Assembly: GCA_963969345.1 (NCBI GenBank)
Contig: OZ017766.1
Coordinates: forward strand, 12,338,001 to 12,402,000
Length of the DNA: 64,000 bases
Direction of reading: 5' to 3'
Origin: Turbatrix aceti
Lineage: Eukaryota; Nematoda; Chromadorea; Rhabditida; Panagrolaimidae
In this document: piece by piece, positions 34,407 through 48,268 of the stretch
How positions within the stretch are numbered: the stretch's first letter is position 1
Layout: the number at the start of each line of letters is the position of its first letter
Translations under genes and position numbers: made by a program
Notes under the pieces: generated by a model
Told to the model about the DNA's origin: nothing
The model's input: the letters and a program-made list of their open reading frames with translations, nothing else
The model's database searches: none

Positions 34407-34658
34407 AAATACCGTGCCTGCGTAATTGAGAGCAACATAACCTACGAAATCTCATTTCACGCGGTTCCAACTGAATTTGACGAGCACCGATTTGAAAAAC
34501 AACTTGATGGATTATTGCTTGGCTTTCTATGCCTGTTCATGGTGCAAGTAATCTTTCAAGTCTGGTTTCTCACAATTCTGCGACACTTTACCGAGTACCT
34601 TCACATCGAAGATCAAATTCGAAAACGTCGACAACAATGCATGACTTTTGAGGCCTAG
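34407..34658 (+). CDS. four-span membrane protein, exon 2 (main haplotype)
   Basis: Acceptor AACAATTTCAG ends at 34406. The 83 codons plus TAG join in phase 0 to the exon at 13468-13995, completing the protein with a fourth hydrophobic span and a basic cytoplasmic-looking tail. Once the inserted haplotype contig is removed the intron is about 3.8 kb. A gene finder working on the scaffold would face an intron of about 20 kb with two gaps and a duplicate exon. Confidence 0.85.
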   Translation, partial: KYRACVIESNITYEISFHAVPTEFDEHRFEKQLDGLLLGFLCLFMVQVIFQVWFLTILRHFTEYLHIEDQIRKRRQQCMTFEA

Positions 34659-35489
34659 TTTTTTTTATTAAAATACAATTTTTGGCGTACAGGGTAGTCT
34701 TTGATTTTTTGTGTATGAAAAATTTAGAAAACTACGAATTATTACAAGCTTTTTTTTTCAACGGGAATCATTTCTTTAAAAAAATATGGACTTTGGTAAT
34801 TTTTTGTATATTACAATTTTGACCGACCTGGATTATTTATGCCTGATACGAATCCGTTAAATCTAAATTATGATTCTTTGGTTACTCTTTTCATCAAAAA
34901 TTAAAAAAAAACACAAAAATTACGGTTTTCCTGGGTTTCATTTTTTTCTCAAATTATGATTACTATTTATAAATATTCTAATTTTGTACATTTTTCCGTT
35001 TCTTGTCGTGTGTAGTACCTGCTGCTGTCTATGCCATTCGAAACCTTTAAAACGACAGCCTTCATCATTTGTCTTTTGTTTTTTTGAAGTAATAAATAAA
35101 TATTTATTTAACAACGTTATTTGAGGCACTTTTAGCATGTCATATTTTTTTTAAATGAAAAAAACAGCAACAATGTACATATTTATTTGCGTTCGGCTTT
35201 TACGTCAGGAAAAAGTTAATATTATTTAAATATATTTGGATAAAAATAGTTTTCATGTTTGGAAAAAAATTTTATACGTTTAAAAACTCGTAAAACGCGG
35301 CACGTCATGGACTGACTTGAGATTTGAGATTATTTAGTCAAACGAAAGATGCAGTGTTTACATGATGATTTTTCAAGTGGTCAAGTACTTGCTACATAAG
35401 TAAATGCAACTGATTGACTCATTTGGTATGCAATTTGAATTTTTTTTGACAAAATAACAACAAGGGAGCAAAGTCGAAAAATGACAACC

Positions 35490-35960
35490 AACTTGACCGG
35501 TGTGACGTTCAAATTGGACTTAATTTCAATGACGGCGACATCGTTTTCGAAATGGGGAGGTTTTTCGTACAACTTGTGCAATTGGAATTTCTTAATGTCA
35601 GTGTATGTGCGGTCAGAACCATAGACTTTCAATGTTATGAAATCTTCACCAACGTAACGTCTAAAATTTATCAAAACTTTTTTTCTTCCAAAAAAAACTT
35701 ACAAAGTACGATTTTGTTCCGTCATATTGCAACGGAGACAGTGGGCCGCAGTCAACACGTGCTTCTTTGAAATCACACTTCCGCAACATGTGTGCTGTAA
35801 TAATAAAAATATAATACATATTTTGATACTTGTGTTTGGACAACTTACATAAACCACGGACGAATAAATACATTGTGTAATAATTAAAACAGAAAACATG
35901 TACTCGCCTGGAGGAACCAGACTACCGCCAATGATAAATCTACGATGTCGAGTCAGTCGC
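35490..35960 (-). pseudogene. trypsin-like serine protease, damaged allele 2
   Basis: Same locus as 23690-24547. The activation site (RRFIIGG), the histidine exon 35703-35794 (VLTAAHC) and the aspartate exon (ENDVAVIE) are in correct frame and joined by valid splice sites. But the signal peptide is deleted (sequence corresponding to about 24490-24592 is absent), and about 470 bases holding the catalytic serine (23503-23972 in the other copy) are gone. No complete protease can be made from this allele. Confidence 0.75.
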
Positions 35961-37059
35961 CATCAGATGGGTTATCCGGGCGAGCAACAGAAACAAGTAC
36001 CGGCAGAACGAGAAATCGGTTTGCCAAAAGAAACAGAAGGCTGCCGTATTTGTATCACGATACTGTCAAAAACGTACGTGTTCATTTAGAAAAGCAAAAA
36101 AGGGTTACTTGATCATGAAACAGTTCAAAAACTTCAATCCCCGCAATTCTTTTCATGCGCGCAATCTGCAAACTGCTGCCAACTGAAAAAAATCGTTGTC
36201 TTTTCTCTATTGTTGATGCAGCCGCTGCTGCGCTTGCTGCCGCTTTGTTTCATCTCTTCCCGGATGCTATTGTCATTCTTTTTTTAGCTTCCCGGCAGAC
36301 TGGATCTCTCGACAAGTATATTACGAATTAAAATTTCACTTGCATGTTTACCGGGATCTGTGGATGCGTGGATGACTCATCCCAGCCGCTTCGACCTAGG
36401 ATGACTCATCCTGACGCTGTCTTTCTTTTCTCCGCCTTGCTTGCATCGTCCGGTCGGTCGGGGTCGATCGATTTGACCGACCGACGCAATTGTTGTACAT
36501 ACTACCACCGCGGGTCGTCTTGTTTTTGTTCTTCTTTTAAGCGATAATAAGTAGTCTCGTCATCCATCGATTGTCGATCCTCGTGGTCAAGAAAAAACTG
36601 ATTCATCATTTATTGCCTGACTCATACACAATATTTAGTATTTGTCAGTGATTTTATAATCGCTGGCAACAATAAAATATTCGCGGGATTATTTCTTCCG
36701 TCTTTCCAAGCGTAAAAAACGTCCGAATCGATCGTATTCGTATATTTATAAGCGTGAAAATTGTTTTTACCTTGTAACGTGTAATTTGTTGTTGCAAGAA
36801 TCCATGTTTTTACGATGAAAAAGTTACACTCGTTTTTTTACTTTAAAATTTTTTTATGGTATTTGGTTTATTTTTTTGTTACTTTTCTGTTACGATATTT
36901 TTTAGCATTTTTTACCCTAAAAACCAGTTTTCGTTTGCTTTTCACCTTTTCCACCTTGTTTTGTCTTCAGACGACATTTCCACACTTCCGCCCGCTTAGC
37001 ACCTAAAATCCGTCGTAATCGTTACCTCAAAATATTCGAATTGGAAAGAAAGCCAAAAT

Positions 37060-37118
37060 TCTTGTTTTTCAGCAACAAGACAGTCGAAAGTCAGAAATTT
37101 TTGTCAACCAAACCAAAG
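37060..37118 (+). promoter_or_regulatory. cortactin 5' leader with splice acceptor
   Basis: TTGTTTTTCAG ends at 37072, 46 bases upstream of the start codon. It is conserved in both haplotypes and could be a spliced-leader acceptor or the end of a 5' UTR intron. An in-frame ATG at 37041 lies upstream of this acceptor and would be spliced away. Confidence 0.45.
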
Positions 37119-39459
37119 ATGTCTCAACTCGGTGCTAAACCCCAGCCTCCGCCAAAGCCAGCGATTGCCGACGACGATGACGATTGGGATACGGATCCGA
37201 CGTTTGTCAACGATCTCAGCGAGAAAGAACTCCGTTGGGGATCAAAGACGGTCGAAGGCTCGGGTAGCCATGCCCATTCATTTCAGATTCGCGATCTTCA
37301 TGGACAGGTCATTGATATTGAGCGTGAGAATCTTGAACAGAGAATTGCGTCTATGCCGAGGCCATCGGAAGGATACGGCGGAAAGTTTGGCGTGCAGAAG
37401 GATCGCATGGACAAGGTTAGCAGATTTTTGGGATGAAAAATAGGGATTTTATAGGCTAAAACAGTCGAAATTGGGTGTTTTGGAGTAAATTTCATTTAAA
37501 AAAAGTTTTTTTTTTACATTGTGATTTTCTTGACACAAAAATCGAAGAACAGTCGAAAACGGTTTTTATGTTACGATACTTTTTTTGAGCATGTTTTTTT
37601 TACAGTTTTTGGCCTAAATTGATTGTTTTGACAATTCTTACTTCATTAACCGTTCTTTTTTTTCAGTCAGCAGAGAACTACGATTACCGCGGCAAAGTCG
37701 AAGCCCACGCGTCCCAGAAAGACCACTCTCAGGGTTTTGGTGGCAAGTTTGGCGTGCAAACGGATCGCAAGGACAAATCGGCTGTCGGCTGGGAAGATCA
37801 CGAAAAACTCCAACAACACGAATCCCAGACGGATTATAAGAAAGGATTTGGCGGAGAATTTGGCGTTCAAAGTGACCGGAAGGATAAATCAGCGGTTGGC
37901 TGGGAAGATCATGAAAAGCTACAACAGCATGAATCCCAGACGGATTACAAGAAAGGATTTGGTGGACAATTTGGTGTCCAGAGCGATCGAAAGGACAAAA
38001 GCGCTCTCGGATGGGAAGAAAGAGAGAAACTCCAACAGCATGAATCCCAGACGGATTACAAGAAGGGCTTCGGTGGTCAATTTGGCGTTCAGAGCGATCG
38101 AAAAGACAAATCAGCTGTTGGATGGGAAGAACACGAAAAACTCCATCAACACGAATCCCAGACAGACTATAAAAAGGGTTTCGGTGGACAGTTTGGAGTC
38201 CAGAGCGATCGTAAAGATAAGAGTGCCCTTGGATGGGAGGAGAGAGAAAAACTTCAACAACACGAATCCCAAACAGACTACAAGAAAGGATTTGGCGGAC
38301 AATTTGGCGTTCAAAACGATCGAAAGGATAAAAACGCGCTTGGATGGGAGGAAAGAGAAAAACTCCAGCAACACGAATCACAGACGGATTATAAGAAAGG
38401 TTTTGGCGGACAATTTGGCGTGCAGAATGATCGAAAGGATAAGAGCGCCGCTGGATGGGATGAACCTGGCAAGTTGCAGCAACATGAAAGCCAAAATGGT
38501 GAGTTTTTGCGATGATTTTTTTTGGGGGATTACGATAGAACAGAAAAATGACGTTCAGTTATACTGTATATGATTTTCTGGAGACAAAAATTTTAGAATC
38601 GTCAAAAACGATTTTTTTTTCGAATCAGATTTTTTTGAGACAAAAAGTGAAAAACAATCAAAAACTGATTTTTTTGGATTGCTGTATTGTTTTTCTTGGC
38701 ACGAAAATGACAAAAATTTGTTTTTTATTTGCTAGAAACTTTTTTTGGTTTTTTTATGTGGAGATACAATTTTTTCTACTTTTTGGCAATTTATTTAAAT
38801 TGATTTTTGACTCAATTTGACTGTTTTCAATTTTTTCGACATTATAAATTTTCCCGGAAGGTGTAAAACTATTTTTCGAAAAATGAAAACTGTTTACTTA
38901 TAGAATTTGGATTGCATTATAATTTTCTTGACACAAAAAATTAAAAAAAAACAATCGAAATTGTTTTTCCTGTTTTTTTGTCTTTTCTGATCTTTTCAGT
39001 GTTTTTTGTCGGTTTTTTTACATTTTCTAACACTTTTTAGCCGGTAAGCCAACCCCAGAAGCCCTTCCGAGCCGAGGCAATGCTTCCAGCCTGCGCAGTC
39101 GATTCGAGCAACTAGCCAAAGGCCAGCAGGACGACAAAGTTCTCCAGGAACGTGAAAAGCGCAAGCGTGAAGACGAAGAGCTTCGTCGCCAGCAAGAGCA
39201 AGCTGAACAGGAGCGACAGAAACAAATCGAGCAAGCCTGGGAGTCGAAGGTTGCGAGCGGAGCCGTTGATGAATCGATTCAGCCCGTCGAAGACGAGGAA
39301 CACGTTCACCGGGGAGTTCCCAAGCCCCATGGGCCTATGGGTGTTCGGTTGCCGTTTGCGGTTTCTTCTACCGTTCCTGAGCCGGTACGTGAGCAGCCTG
39401 AGCCTGAGGTCCCCACACCTGTTCAGGCTCCAGTATCTGTTTTCCCTCCGGGAGTCGTC

Positions 39460-39491
<32 letters not shown>

Positions 39492-40585
39492 GCAGATTCC
39501 GGTCTCAGTTCCTCCACCTCCACCTCCGGCCCCCGCTCCCGCTCCCGCTCCAGTAGGCAACAACAATGCTAATGACGACGACGACGACGACGACTGGGAT
39601 GATGAATCCAACTTTGCAAAGGTTTCTGAACCAACTCCTGCTCCTGCTCCACTACCGTCGATGTCGTATGATACTCCCCCCCAACCACCCCCGGTATCAA
39701 CCCTGCCGTCGTATGATTACGTTCCTGAGGTCATCCCACCCGCACCTGCTCCCGCACAGCTTCCATCGTATGACTACGTTCCCGATGTCCTACCACCACA
39801 GGCAGCACCTGCACCCGTCGCTTCGGCTACGGTCTTGCCATCTTATGATGCGGTGCCGACAGATCTACCGCAACCCGTCGTGCAGTATGAAGATCCACCG
39901 TATACGGTATGTTGAGGGAGATTGGGTCTTGATGAGAAATTTTATTTTTGAATGCTTTAAATTATGAATTTGGGGCGATGCAAAAATTTTCATTTCTCTC
40001 TGTAAGACCTAATAAAATTGTATTATACGTTTTTGTTACTTTTTTTAAATGATTGAAACCGAACTTTTTTGTCGAAAAAACCTGAACATCGTAAATTTTG
40101 GTTTATTGACGATGTATGCAATCAGTTGTAAATGGGTCTTGAATGGAAATTTTGCTTCTAAATTTGACACATCTAAATTTGAAATTTATTAATTTAACAC
40201 TAAAAGTGTAAAAATTTACGATACAAACCGAACATGTTATGACGCCTAATAAAATCGTAATTTTTGTTGTTTTTTAAGAAATGCATTGTTATTTGTGTTA
40301 CGATTTTTTTAGTGGTTTTTATAGTTCTTACCTTCATTTTTAAAATTTTTTTTTTAGGAAATCCCAGCGAATGCCCAAGCCTTTCAAAATGGCACGCAGA
40401 ACCAGAGCTCCGGTGGTCTCTGTGCCATTGCCCTGTTTGACTACGATCAAGCCGAAGACGACGAAATCTCCTTCGGTGTAAACGACAAAATCACCGATAT
40501 TGAACAAATTGATGCCGGATGGTGGCGTGGACGCTGCAAGGGTCGCTTTGGACTCTTTCCCGCAAATTACGTTCAACTCATTTGA
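37119..40585 (+). CDS. CTTN: cortactin (actin/Arp2/3-binding scaffold), complete
   Basis: Exons 37119-37415, 37667-38498, 39041-39906 and 40358-40585 encode about 740 residues. The start at 37119 gives [20 protein letters not shown], with the acidic DDW-type Arp2/3-binding motif near residues 18-24. A tandem array of 37-residue actin-binding repeats follows, with eight occurrences of (Y/G)FGG- or YGG-type (K/E/Q)FGVQ. Next are a charged helical segment ([13 protein letters not shown]), a Pro-rich region with a polyglutamine tract and an Asp run, and a C-terminal SH3 domain ([15 protein letters not shown] ... GWWRGRC ... [11 protein letters not shown]). Cortactin stabilises branched actin at cell edges and recruits SH3 partners. 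The gene is uninterrupted. Its duplicate at 26466-29232 is most likely the other allele. Confidence 0.97.
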
Positions 40586-41941
40586 ACGCGCACTCATACA
40601 ACTCCTTAGAGTAATATGTATATCATCGTAACCATAATCCATCCACCTACACAATTGTTTGTAACCGTATACCATACCCTGACCCCGCCTTCCACTCGAG
40701 CTCACACATTATCACAATAATGTTTTCTATAATGAATAATTTTTTTAATACTAACGTTATATGTTTGGTCGTTCGTCCAAAACCTGTTTTTTGTTTGTGT
40801 TTTTTTATTGCTTTTTGATCCGGAATTAACGGGCTTTTGCTACTGCTCGTCAAAAAAAAGTGCACCTTGTAAGTGGTTTTTTATATTCTTCGCAGCTGTT
40901 GTTATATGATATTTTATACTGATTCGTATTTTATTTATTAATTATGTGAAATTGAATAAAATTGCACGGCTTTGCGAAAGGATACTGTGACAAAAGCGTT
41001 GAAAGACATTAGTAAAACCCTGAATTTACCCAAAATCATCCAATTTCGATAGTTTAGTCGTTTTTTTGGAAATTGGAATTAAATAAATTGAAATTTCAAA
41101 AAAATTGAAATTAAATAAATAAATTAGAATTTTTTGAAAAAAAATAAAATTGAATAAATTTCAATTTCAATAAAATTAGGGAAAAACCGTCGATTTGATT
41201 AAAAAATAAAAAATATAAAAAACAGGTCAAAAAGGAAAAAAACAGCCCCCCCAAACACTTGACCTCTAGAAAGTTTACCCCCAAACAGTTTTCAGACAGG
41301 TCAGTTTTCCAAATGTCAGTGTATCCAAGCTGAATAGTGTCGTTTGCACTGAAAAGCTGTTGAGTTGACCGAATTACTGCAAAACAAGGCGCGCAAATCC
41401 CAGAATGCGTGCTTGATGTTTTGCGCCGATCACCCAAACGGTCGCTTTTCAATCGTTGTGCTGCTTTTTGACCGGAATGCTGCACAACTATCACAAACTA
41501 CGCTTGACAGACAGACAGAAAATTAGCCACATTCATGTACCTAACATAAGCGAGCAAAGTTTACAATGAGAGGAGGGCGATGTGATCACATGCGTTTGGT
41601 GAACACAATGTTGTGTGCGCAAGTTTTTGTACAAACAACGGCGGTTTGTGGCACAACATTGTGTCCCTGCCGCGAAAACGATTTGCTTGACGCACACCTT
41701 ATTGTGCTGCGATCGCTCACACCGTCTGTGCCAAAGAAACAAAATGCAATACCTTGGCTTGGATACGCTTCAATTTGTTAGTTTTAATTCGAGAATCCGT
41801 AAGAAAAAAAATATGAAATTTCCGCTCAACTGATCTATTTTTCGTCTTCAATAATTTGCATATTTTTTTTTGTATTTAAACTTCAATTTTTTTGCCGCTG
41901 ACCTGTACACAAACCGACCTGTCGTTCAAAAAGTCGTCACG
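40586..41941. other. cortactin 3' flank and promoter side of the secreted-protein gene
   Basis: AATAAA at 40955-40960 is a plausible cortactin polyadenylation signal. The rest is AT-rich. ORFs at 41111-41494 (minus) and 41533-41833 (both strands) overlap each other and show no domain or splice context. Confidence 0.5.
40955..40960 (+). terminator. candidate cortactin polyadenylation signal
   Basis: AATAAA about 370 bases after the stop codon, on the sense strand. Nearer AT-rich strings exist, so use is not proven. Confidence 0.4.
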
Positions 41942-44900
41942 ATGCGTCGCTTCTATCTGACCGTGCTCGTCTACGCTGCCTTCGTTTTCGGGTGCGAAGC
42001 AGTCTTCATGGATTTCCACGAGGGTGAGTGAAGCTGCAGGTATTTAGTATGTAAATTGTATGTACACCTTTTTAGGGTACACGCAAGTCGAGCTGCTGGA
42101 TGACTGCAGTATCTACGCCTACGTCACTGTCATCGAAACGGTAAACAGTTGGTGGTGTAAACAGCCCAAGGCAACGGTCTATCCTCAGTACCTCTTATCT
42201 GGTATCAGAGTATCAGGTGTTTTGTCATATTATCGTGTATTGGTCTTCTTCGCTTTTTACCCAGACAAAAATGACGTGCTTCATGCCGATTATTATTCTG
42301 CGCCAAAGGATACGCCATATATGAATGTGGGAACAAACTATGGTATGTTTTTTTATTTATTTAATTTTTTATGCTAATTTTTATTTTTATTTTCTTAATG
42401 TTTTATTTGTTTTTTTTTATGGGAAACAAGGGTGTCAATCGGGCCGGGCCGAGCGTGATGGTGAGTCGGCCCGGCCCGGCGGCCCGGTTCTAAAAAAAAA
42501 AGAAAATTTTAGAACAAAATTTATTCAAAACAGTCAAAAATGAACCAAAAACTTGCTCATTTTGAGTAATCCTCCCCCATTATGAATAACAACGTGTATT
42601 TTTACCTTTTCAACTCATATTTTTCGACAAATTGAAAAATTTTAGTAAATTTTGCTTCAATTTTACCCTTGGGTAAAAAGGCGGGCCGGCCGGGCGGCCC
42701 GGGCCATACCTCGAGCGGGCCGGGCCGACAAAAATTCGGCCCGTTGACACCCTTGAGGGGAAATGTTTCAGACACCCTGTTTCACATAGGTCTGCTAGAT
42801 AACGTTGGGGACAAAGCACAGACTGTGGACAGCGCGTCAACGGCACGCGGCAAAGGCGACTTTAAAGTGTTGAGAGGACGGTATCGACTGGAAGCATTTA
42901 TAGACGATGATGTCTTGTTGTTCGACTCATGGAAAACTAAAAAGAAGAAATATGGTAGCGGCACCTTATACCAGTTTGCGTTCGATTTCTGCAAGAATGG
43001 AGAAGCACGTACCTACCAAGCAAGTTATACTCGCATATCTGATTTTCTTCTCATGGTGAGCGATGCAGATGATGAGGTACGTATTTTTTATGCAACCCGG
43101 TGGGCATACAAATGAAATTTTTTTAGTACAAATTGGAGTGCTATTCTGATGATCGAGCGACATACGTTACTTATACCATCGAAGACAAAGACGACTTAGG
43201 AGAAACTGTCGATATCCGTGTTTCTGTCAAACCAGGAAAGGACGATAAAAGATCTCGTCTAGCAAGTATTTACAACGCGAAAACCGATGAATTCAAAGAC
43301 GTTCAGTTTTATGTACTGAAAAATTCTATTCATACTACACTGCTCTATTCATACAAAGGATCAAATGATTTTTCAAGGCGTCTAGATGCCAGTGAGACTA
43401 CTGTGCAACATTGCAACGGTGATTTAACCGCTGCGACTGTTACGTTTGACACACTTAAATTCGATAACAAGGAGTTTGCCATGCCTACTGTGGAAGCTAA
43501 ATGTAATAAAAAAAATTTTTTGTTCATTTTGTACAACCACCATTTCTTTATTTTTCAGACAAAACTCAGCCGTTTTTCATGTACATTGAAGATAAACAGG
43601 CTTACTCGCCCCTACTTTTGTACTACCAATACGAGGGTACAAATCGACATTTCACGGTGCAGATTTTCTACGAATCAAAGCTGGTCAATATGTTTGAACC
43701 TCAGTCTTACGACACAAAATGCGGTTTTGAAGACTCTAGCGTCACGGTTGCGGCAGCTCCACGTGTTTTATATTTCGACAAGCAACAAATTTCGATTGAA
43801 GGTTAGTTTTGTTTTCTTGGATTCTTAAAATTATTTACTGTACATCTATTTTTGGAGATAAAATACTATTGTTTTTTTGTAAAAAAAAGTGGACAAGAAA
43901 TAATTTTTTTAAATCCAATTTTTTTAAAACATTTAAAAAAATTTTCAATTGCTAATAAGAATTACTTTTTTGTTCTCGAAAATTTCGTTAATTTTGTTAG
44001 AGAAATCGAACAAATGCGAACATTTTTGTCAGTGTTCACAAACGATCAACGAACAGATTTTTAGCATTCGTTATACAAAATGTTGTCCAAACTGGACATA
44101 AAAACGTAAACTTTGGTACTATGCGTTTTCCCGCTTTTGGTTACAATTTTCCTATACTTTTTATTGCCGAAGGCTATTGAAACTATTTGCGATTTTTGGA
44201 AAAATGACATAAATTTTGGCACCACTAAACTGATTTTACCTGAATTTTCGTTCGTTTTATCTGTTCGAAAAATTTATATTTGTTCGCGAACGAACTCATA
44301 CAAAACAAATCTGTTCTCGAACGAACATGAACGCAAAAAATTGAATTGGTTTGCGAACGAACTTGAACGAACACGAACGTTTGCCCATCCAAAAACACTT
44401 ATTGCAGTGTACTTCTTACTGAATAACAACGAACTTCGATACTGTAATCTCGATGTTGTCTACACGTATTCGACGAATTCCGTTGATGTCCAGTTGGGTG
44501 AAACATCGACAGCGAATGCTTACGTACACGTACCACATCGTACCGAACAGGCTGTTAACTGTCATTATGGTAATCGTACCCGTCGATGGCTGCTTGGATG
44601 TAGTGCCGATAATAAGAGAGGACAATTGATTAGTCTCGATAACGACGTGTCTAGTCCTTTATTTTATACGTCCCTCATAACCTGTATATCTGCTACAATG
44701 CATTGCAATATTGATCCTCAGACTGCTGAGGTATACGATTCTGCTGTTATTTTGACGGGTGAAAATTATGCAGTCAACAACAAACTGTCTACTGCCTCGT
44801 ACCAAATCAACGTCAGGCGTGTAGGTTTCAAAGTGGAATTGAACGTAAAAAAATGCACGCAACTAGGAAATCTGGCTTTTCTGCAAACCACTAAAACATT

Positions 44901-45174
44901 GAGTAAGTCTTTTTATAAACTTTTTTTTTAAATTTTGTTTTAAACAAACTTTTCAGTTTTGGAATCGCAATCGATTTTCAAACCTCCTCAAAAGCCAGGC
45001 GACAACAAACCAAGCAAGACTGAAAAAAACAACGATGATGAAAAAAACAACGATGATGAAAAAAAGAAAGATGAAGAAAATTATGAAAATTATGACAATG
45101 TTGGTAGCGCGACTTTCGATGGATATTCTCTGATTATGATTTGTTTCTTCTCGTATTTTGTCGCAAATGTATGA
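41942..45174 (+). CDS. secreted, probably GPI-anchored protein of unknown family, member 1
   Basis: Seven exons (41942-42023, 42076-42342, 42772-43076, 43127-43502, 43559-43801, 44408-44902, 44957-45174) join in frame to 661 residues. An N-terminal signal peptide (MRRFYLTVLVYAAFVFGCEA) is followed by an ectodomain with spaced cysteines and shared family motifs ([29 protein letters not shown], INxYVHV-like and NCHYGNRTRRWLLG). It ends in a Lys/Asp/Asn-rich linker and a C-terminal hydrophobic tail (YSLIMICFFSYFVANV) that stops at the end of the protein. That layout is typical of GPI-anchored proteins; a short membrane anchor is the alternative. It is paralogous to 57127-59427 and 59693-62011. 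No known domain is recognised. The second intron contains a MITE and the sixth contains a GTTCG-rich repeat. Confidence 0.85.
42427..42755. mobile_element. hAT-type MITE, CAAGGGTGTC family, copy 1
   Basis: CAAGGGTGTCAATCGGGCC at the left and its near-exact inverse at the right (GGCCCGTTGACACCCTTG) flank an AT-rich core, with GGGCCGGGCC runs beside the ends. The flanking 8-mers ATGGGAAA (42419-42426) and AGGGGAAA (42756-42763) match at 7 of 8. The core is nearly identical to the copy at 48269. It sits inside intron 2 of the secreted-protein gene. Confidence 0.92.
44022..44400. repeat. GTTCG/CGAAC-rich dispersed repeat in an intron
   Basis: Dense runs of GTTCGCGAAC, GAACGAAC and related words in both orientations. 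The left part (GCGAACATTTTT ... CAACGAACAGATTTTT) resembles 63551-63600, so these are two copies of one dispersed family. No ORF. Confidence 0.6.
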
Positions 45175-45190
45175 TTCTTTAAAAATTAAT

Positions 45191-45196
45191 AATAAA
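45191..45196 (+). terminator. candidate polyadenylation signal of secreted-protein member 1
   Basis: AATAAA 17 bases after the stop codon at 45174. Confidence 0.45.
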
Positions 45197-45600
45197 AAAA
45201 TTTTTAATTCTAGCTTTTAAAAAAGCTAAAAATGGCAATAAAAAATTTAGAATTTTTTGTAAAAAAACATTTCTTTCGCAAAATATATTTATTCATTCAG
45301 TAATTACACATCGACAATTTATCCGTATTTATTTTTTTATTGTCAAAAAAATCTAATAAAACACTTGTTTTATTATAAATATAATCCAGCATAATTAATA
45401 TATTTTTTATTTTGTTCAATTTAGATACAAAAAATGAGTGTTTGTATTATGTCTGCGATTAATTTTTCATTCTAAAGAAATAAATAAGTAAATATTTTTA
45501 GAAAGAATGAAAGAAATAAACGAAGAGAGATCGAAAAAAGTTGTTGTTGGTAAACAAATTGCTTTTTCACATTTGATGATAACGATGTGTGTTTGATTGA

Positions 45601-47018
<1,418 letters not shown>

Positions 47019-48268
47019 AAACAAAAGTTGTTTGAACAAAATTTGCTCAATATTTGCTAAAACAAAAATATTTAATAGAAACGGTAACAATTATGCCCGA
47101 AAAAAATAATACAAATAATCTCGAACCATTGAACCCGCACGCACGTAAGCATACATGCATAATTCAGTCTAACATAAGTCTCGCAAAACATAAGAACAAA
47201 AGATTGCTTGAAGCTATTGAGCATGCATAGTAGTACATAAATATAAATCCTTTCAGTAGGATTAGTTGGACACAGGTTGGTCAAATACGCAACAAGCGAT
47301 CCAAAACAAAACTATGACTTCCCGGTGCACCAAATTTTGCATCGAGAAAATTTTGATGGGGTCATGGAAATTATATAAAAGAACAAATTTGCACACATTT
47401 TGGAATCCTCTGGAAACACATGAGTATACCAAATCGCATATATTATTAACATTAAACAGGTAAATATACATAATTCTACCCTTACATGACATTTGTAAGA
47501 AAAAAAACCTGTGTAGATGTACTACAAAATCTGACATGACAAATAACGTTCTCGACTATTTTTGCTTTATGCAGTCGATCCTTTTATGTATTTACGTACC
47601 ACACCTGCAGGGTATACATATCGGTATAAAAAATCCCCAGCCCCAACATCAAACGTGACCTCCACCCTCTTGACTGGCTGGATGGTCTGAACGGGTCCGA
47701 CAGCAGTGAAGGGTTTCACAGCTGCCCCGATGGCTAGCTGGCTGACATGAGGCGGGCCAAAGAAACAAGCTCCGCGTGCACGCAAAAAATAACGAGTGTG
47801 TGTATGTGTGCGCGTAAAATTATCTCGCGCGTCAGTCAGTCAACGAACGAAGCGAGGAGAAAGAGATGAATAACGTCAACCATCAACTCTAAATACATAC
47901 CTTATTGAGGATCCCATTTGGTCAACATTAGCACTATTTTAAGCCTCTGAGGTCACCAAAAACGAAGAAGCAACAAAATAATAATAAAGCACTACAAAAC
48001 AAAAAAAAAAGAAGATGCTTTGGTTTTTCACACCTCTCGTCCTGGCCCCCAATGCGGATGTAGTGTGTATTAAATAGAAGAAATTAACCCGAGCAATTGA
48101 AAAAAAAAACGGATGCTGCTAACAACTAGCAGGAAGGACGAGAGCAATGTGCCTGTACGAATGAAAGCAAGAAGGGTGCTTGAAAAAGTGGCATGAACAA
48201 AATTGAAAGCGCCGCCGAGTTCGAGTTTGAAATGAAAAAAAAGGGTACTGCGGCTTTACACTTTTCGT
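47019..48268. other. PDE6-delta upstream region
   Basis: A 73-codon minus-strand ORF at 47567-47785 lies in a GC-richer patch. It has no recognisable domain and could equally be an upstream non-coding exon or CpG-rich promoter sequence. Nothing else is supported. Confidence 0.4.

Noticed and set aside
26466..40585. A biological tandem duplication of cortactin
   Set aside because: The copies are bounded by assembly gaps, abut exactly when the middle contig is removed, and differ as alleles do. The haplotype explanation needs fewer assumptions.
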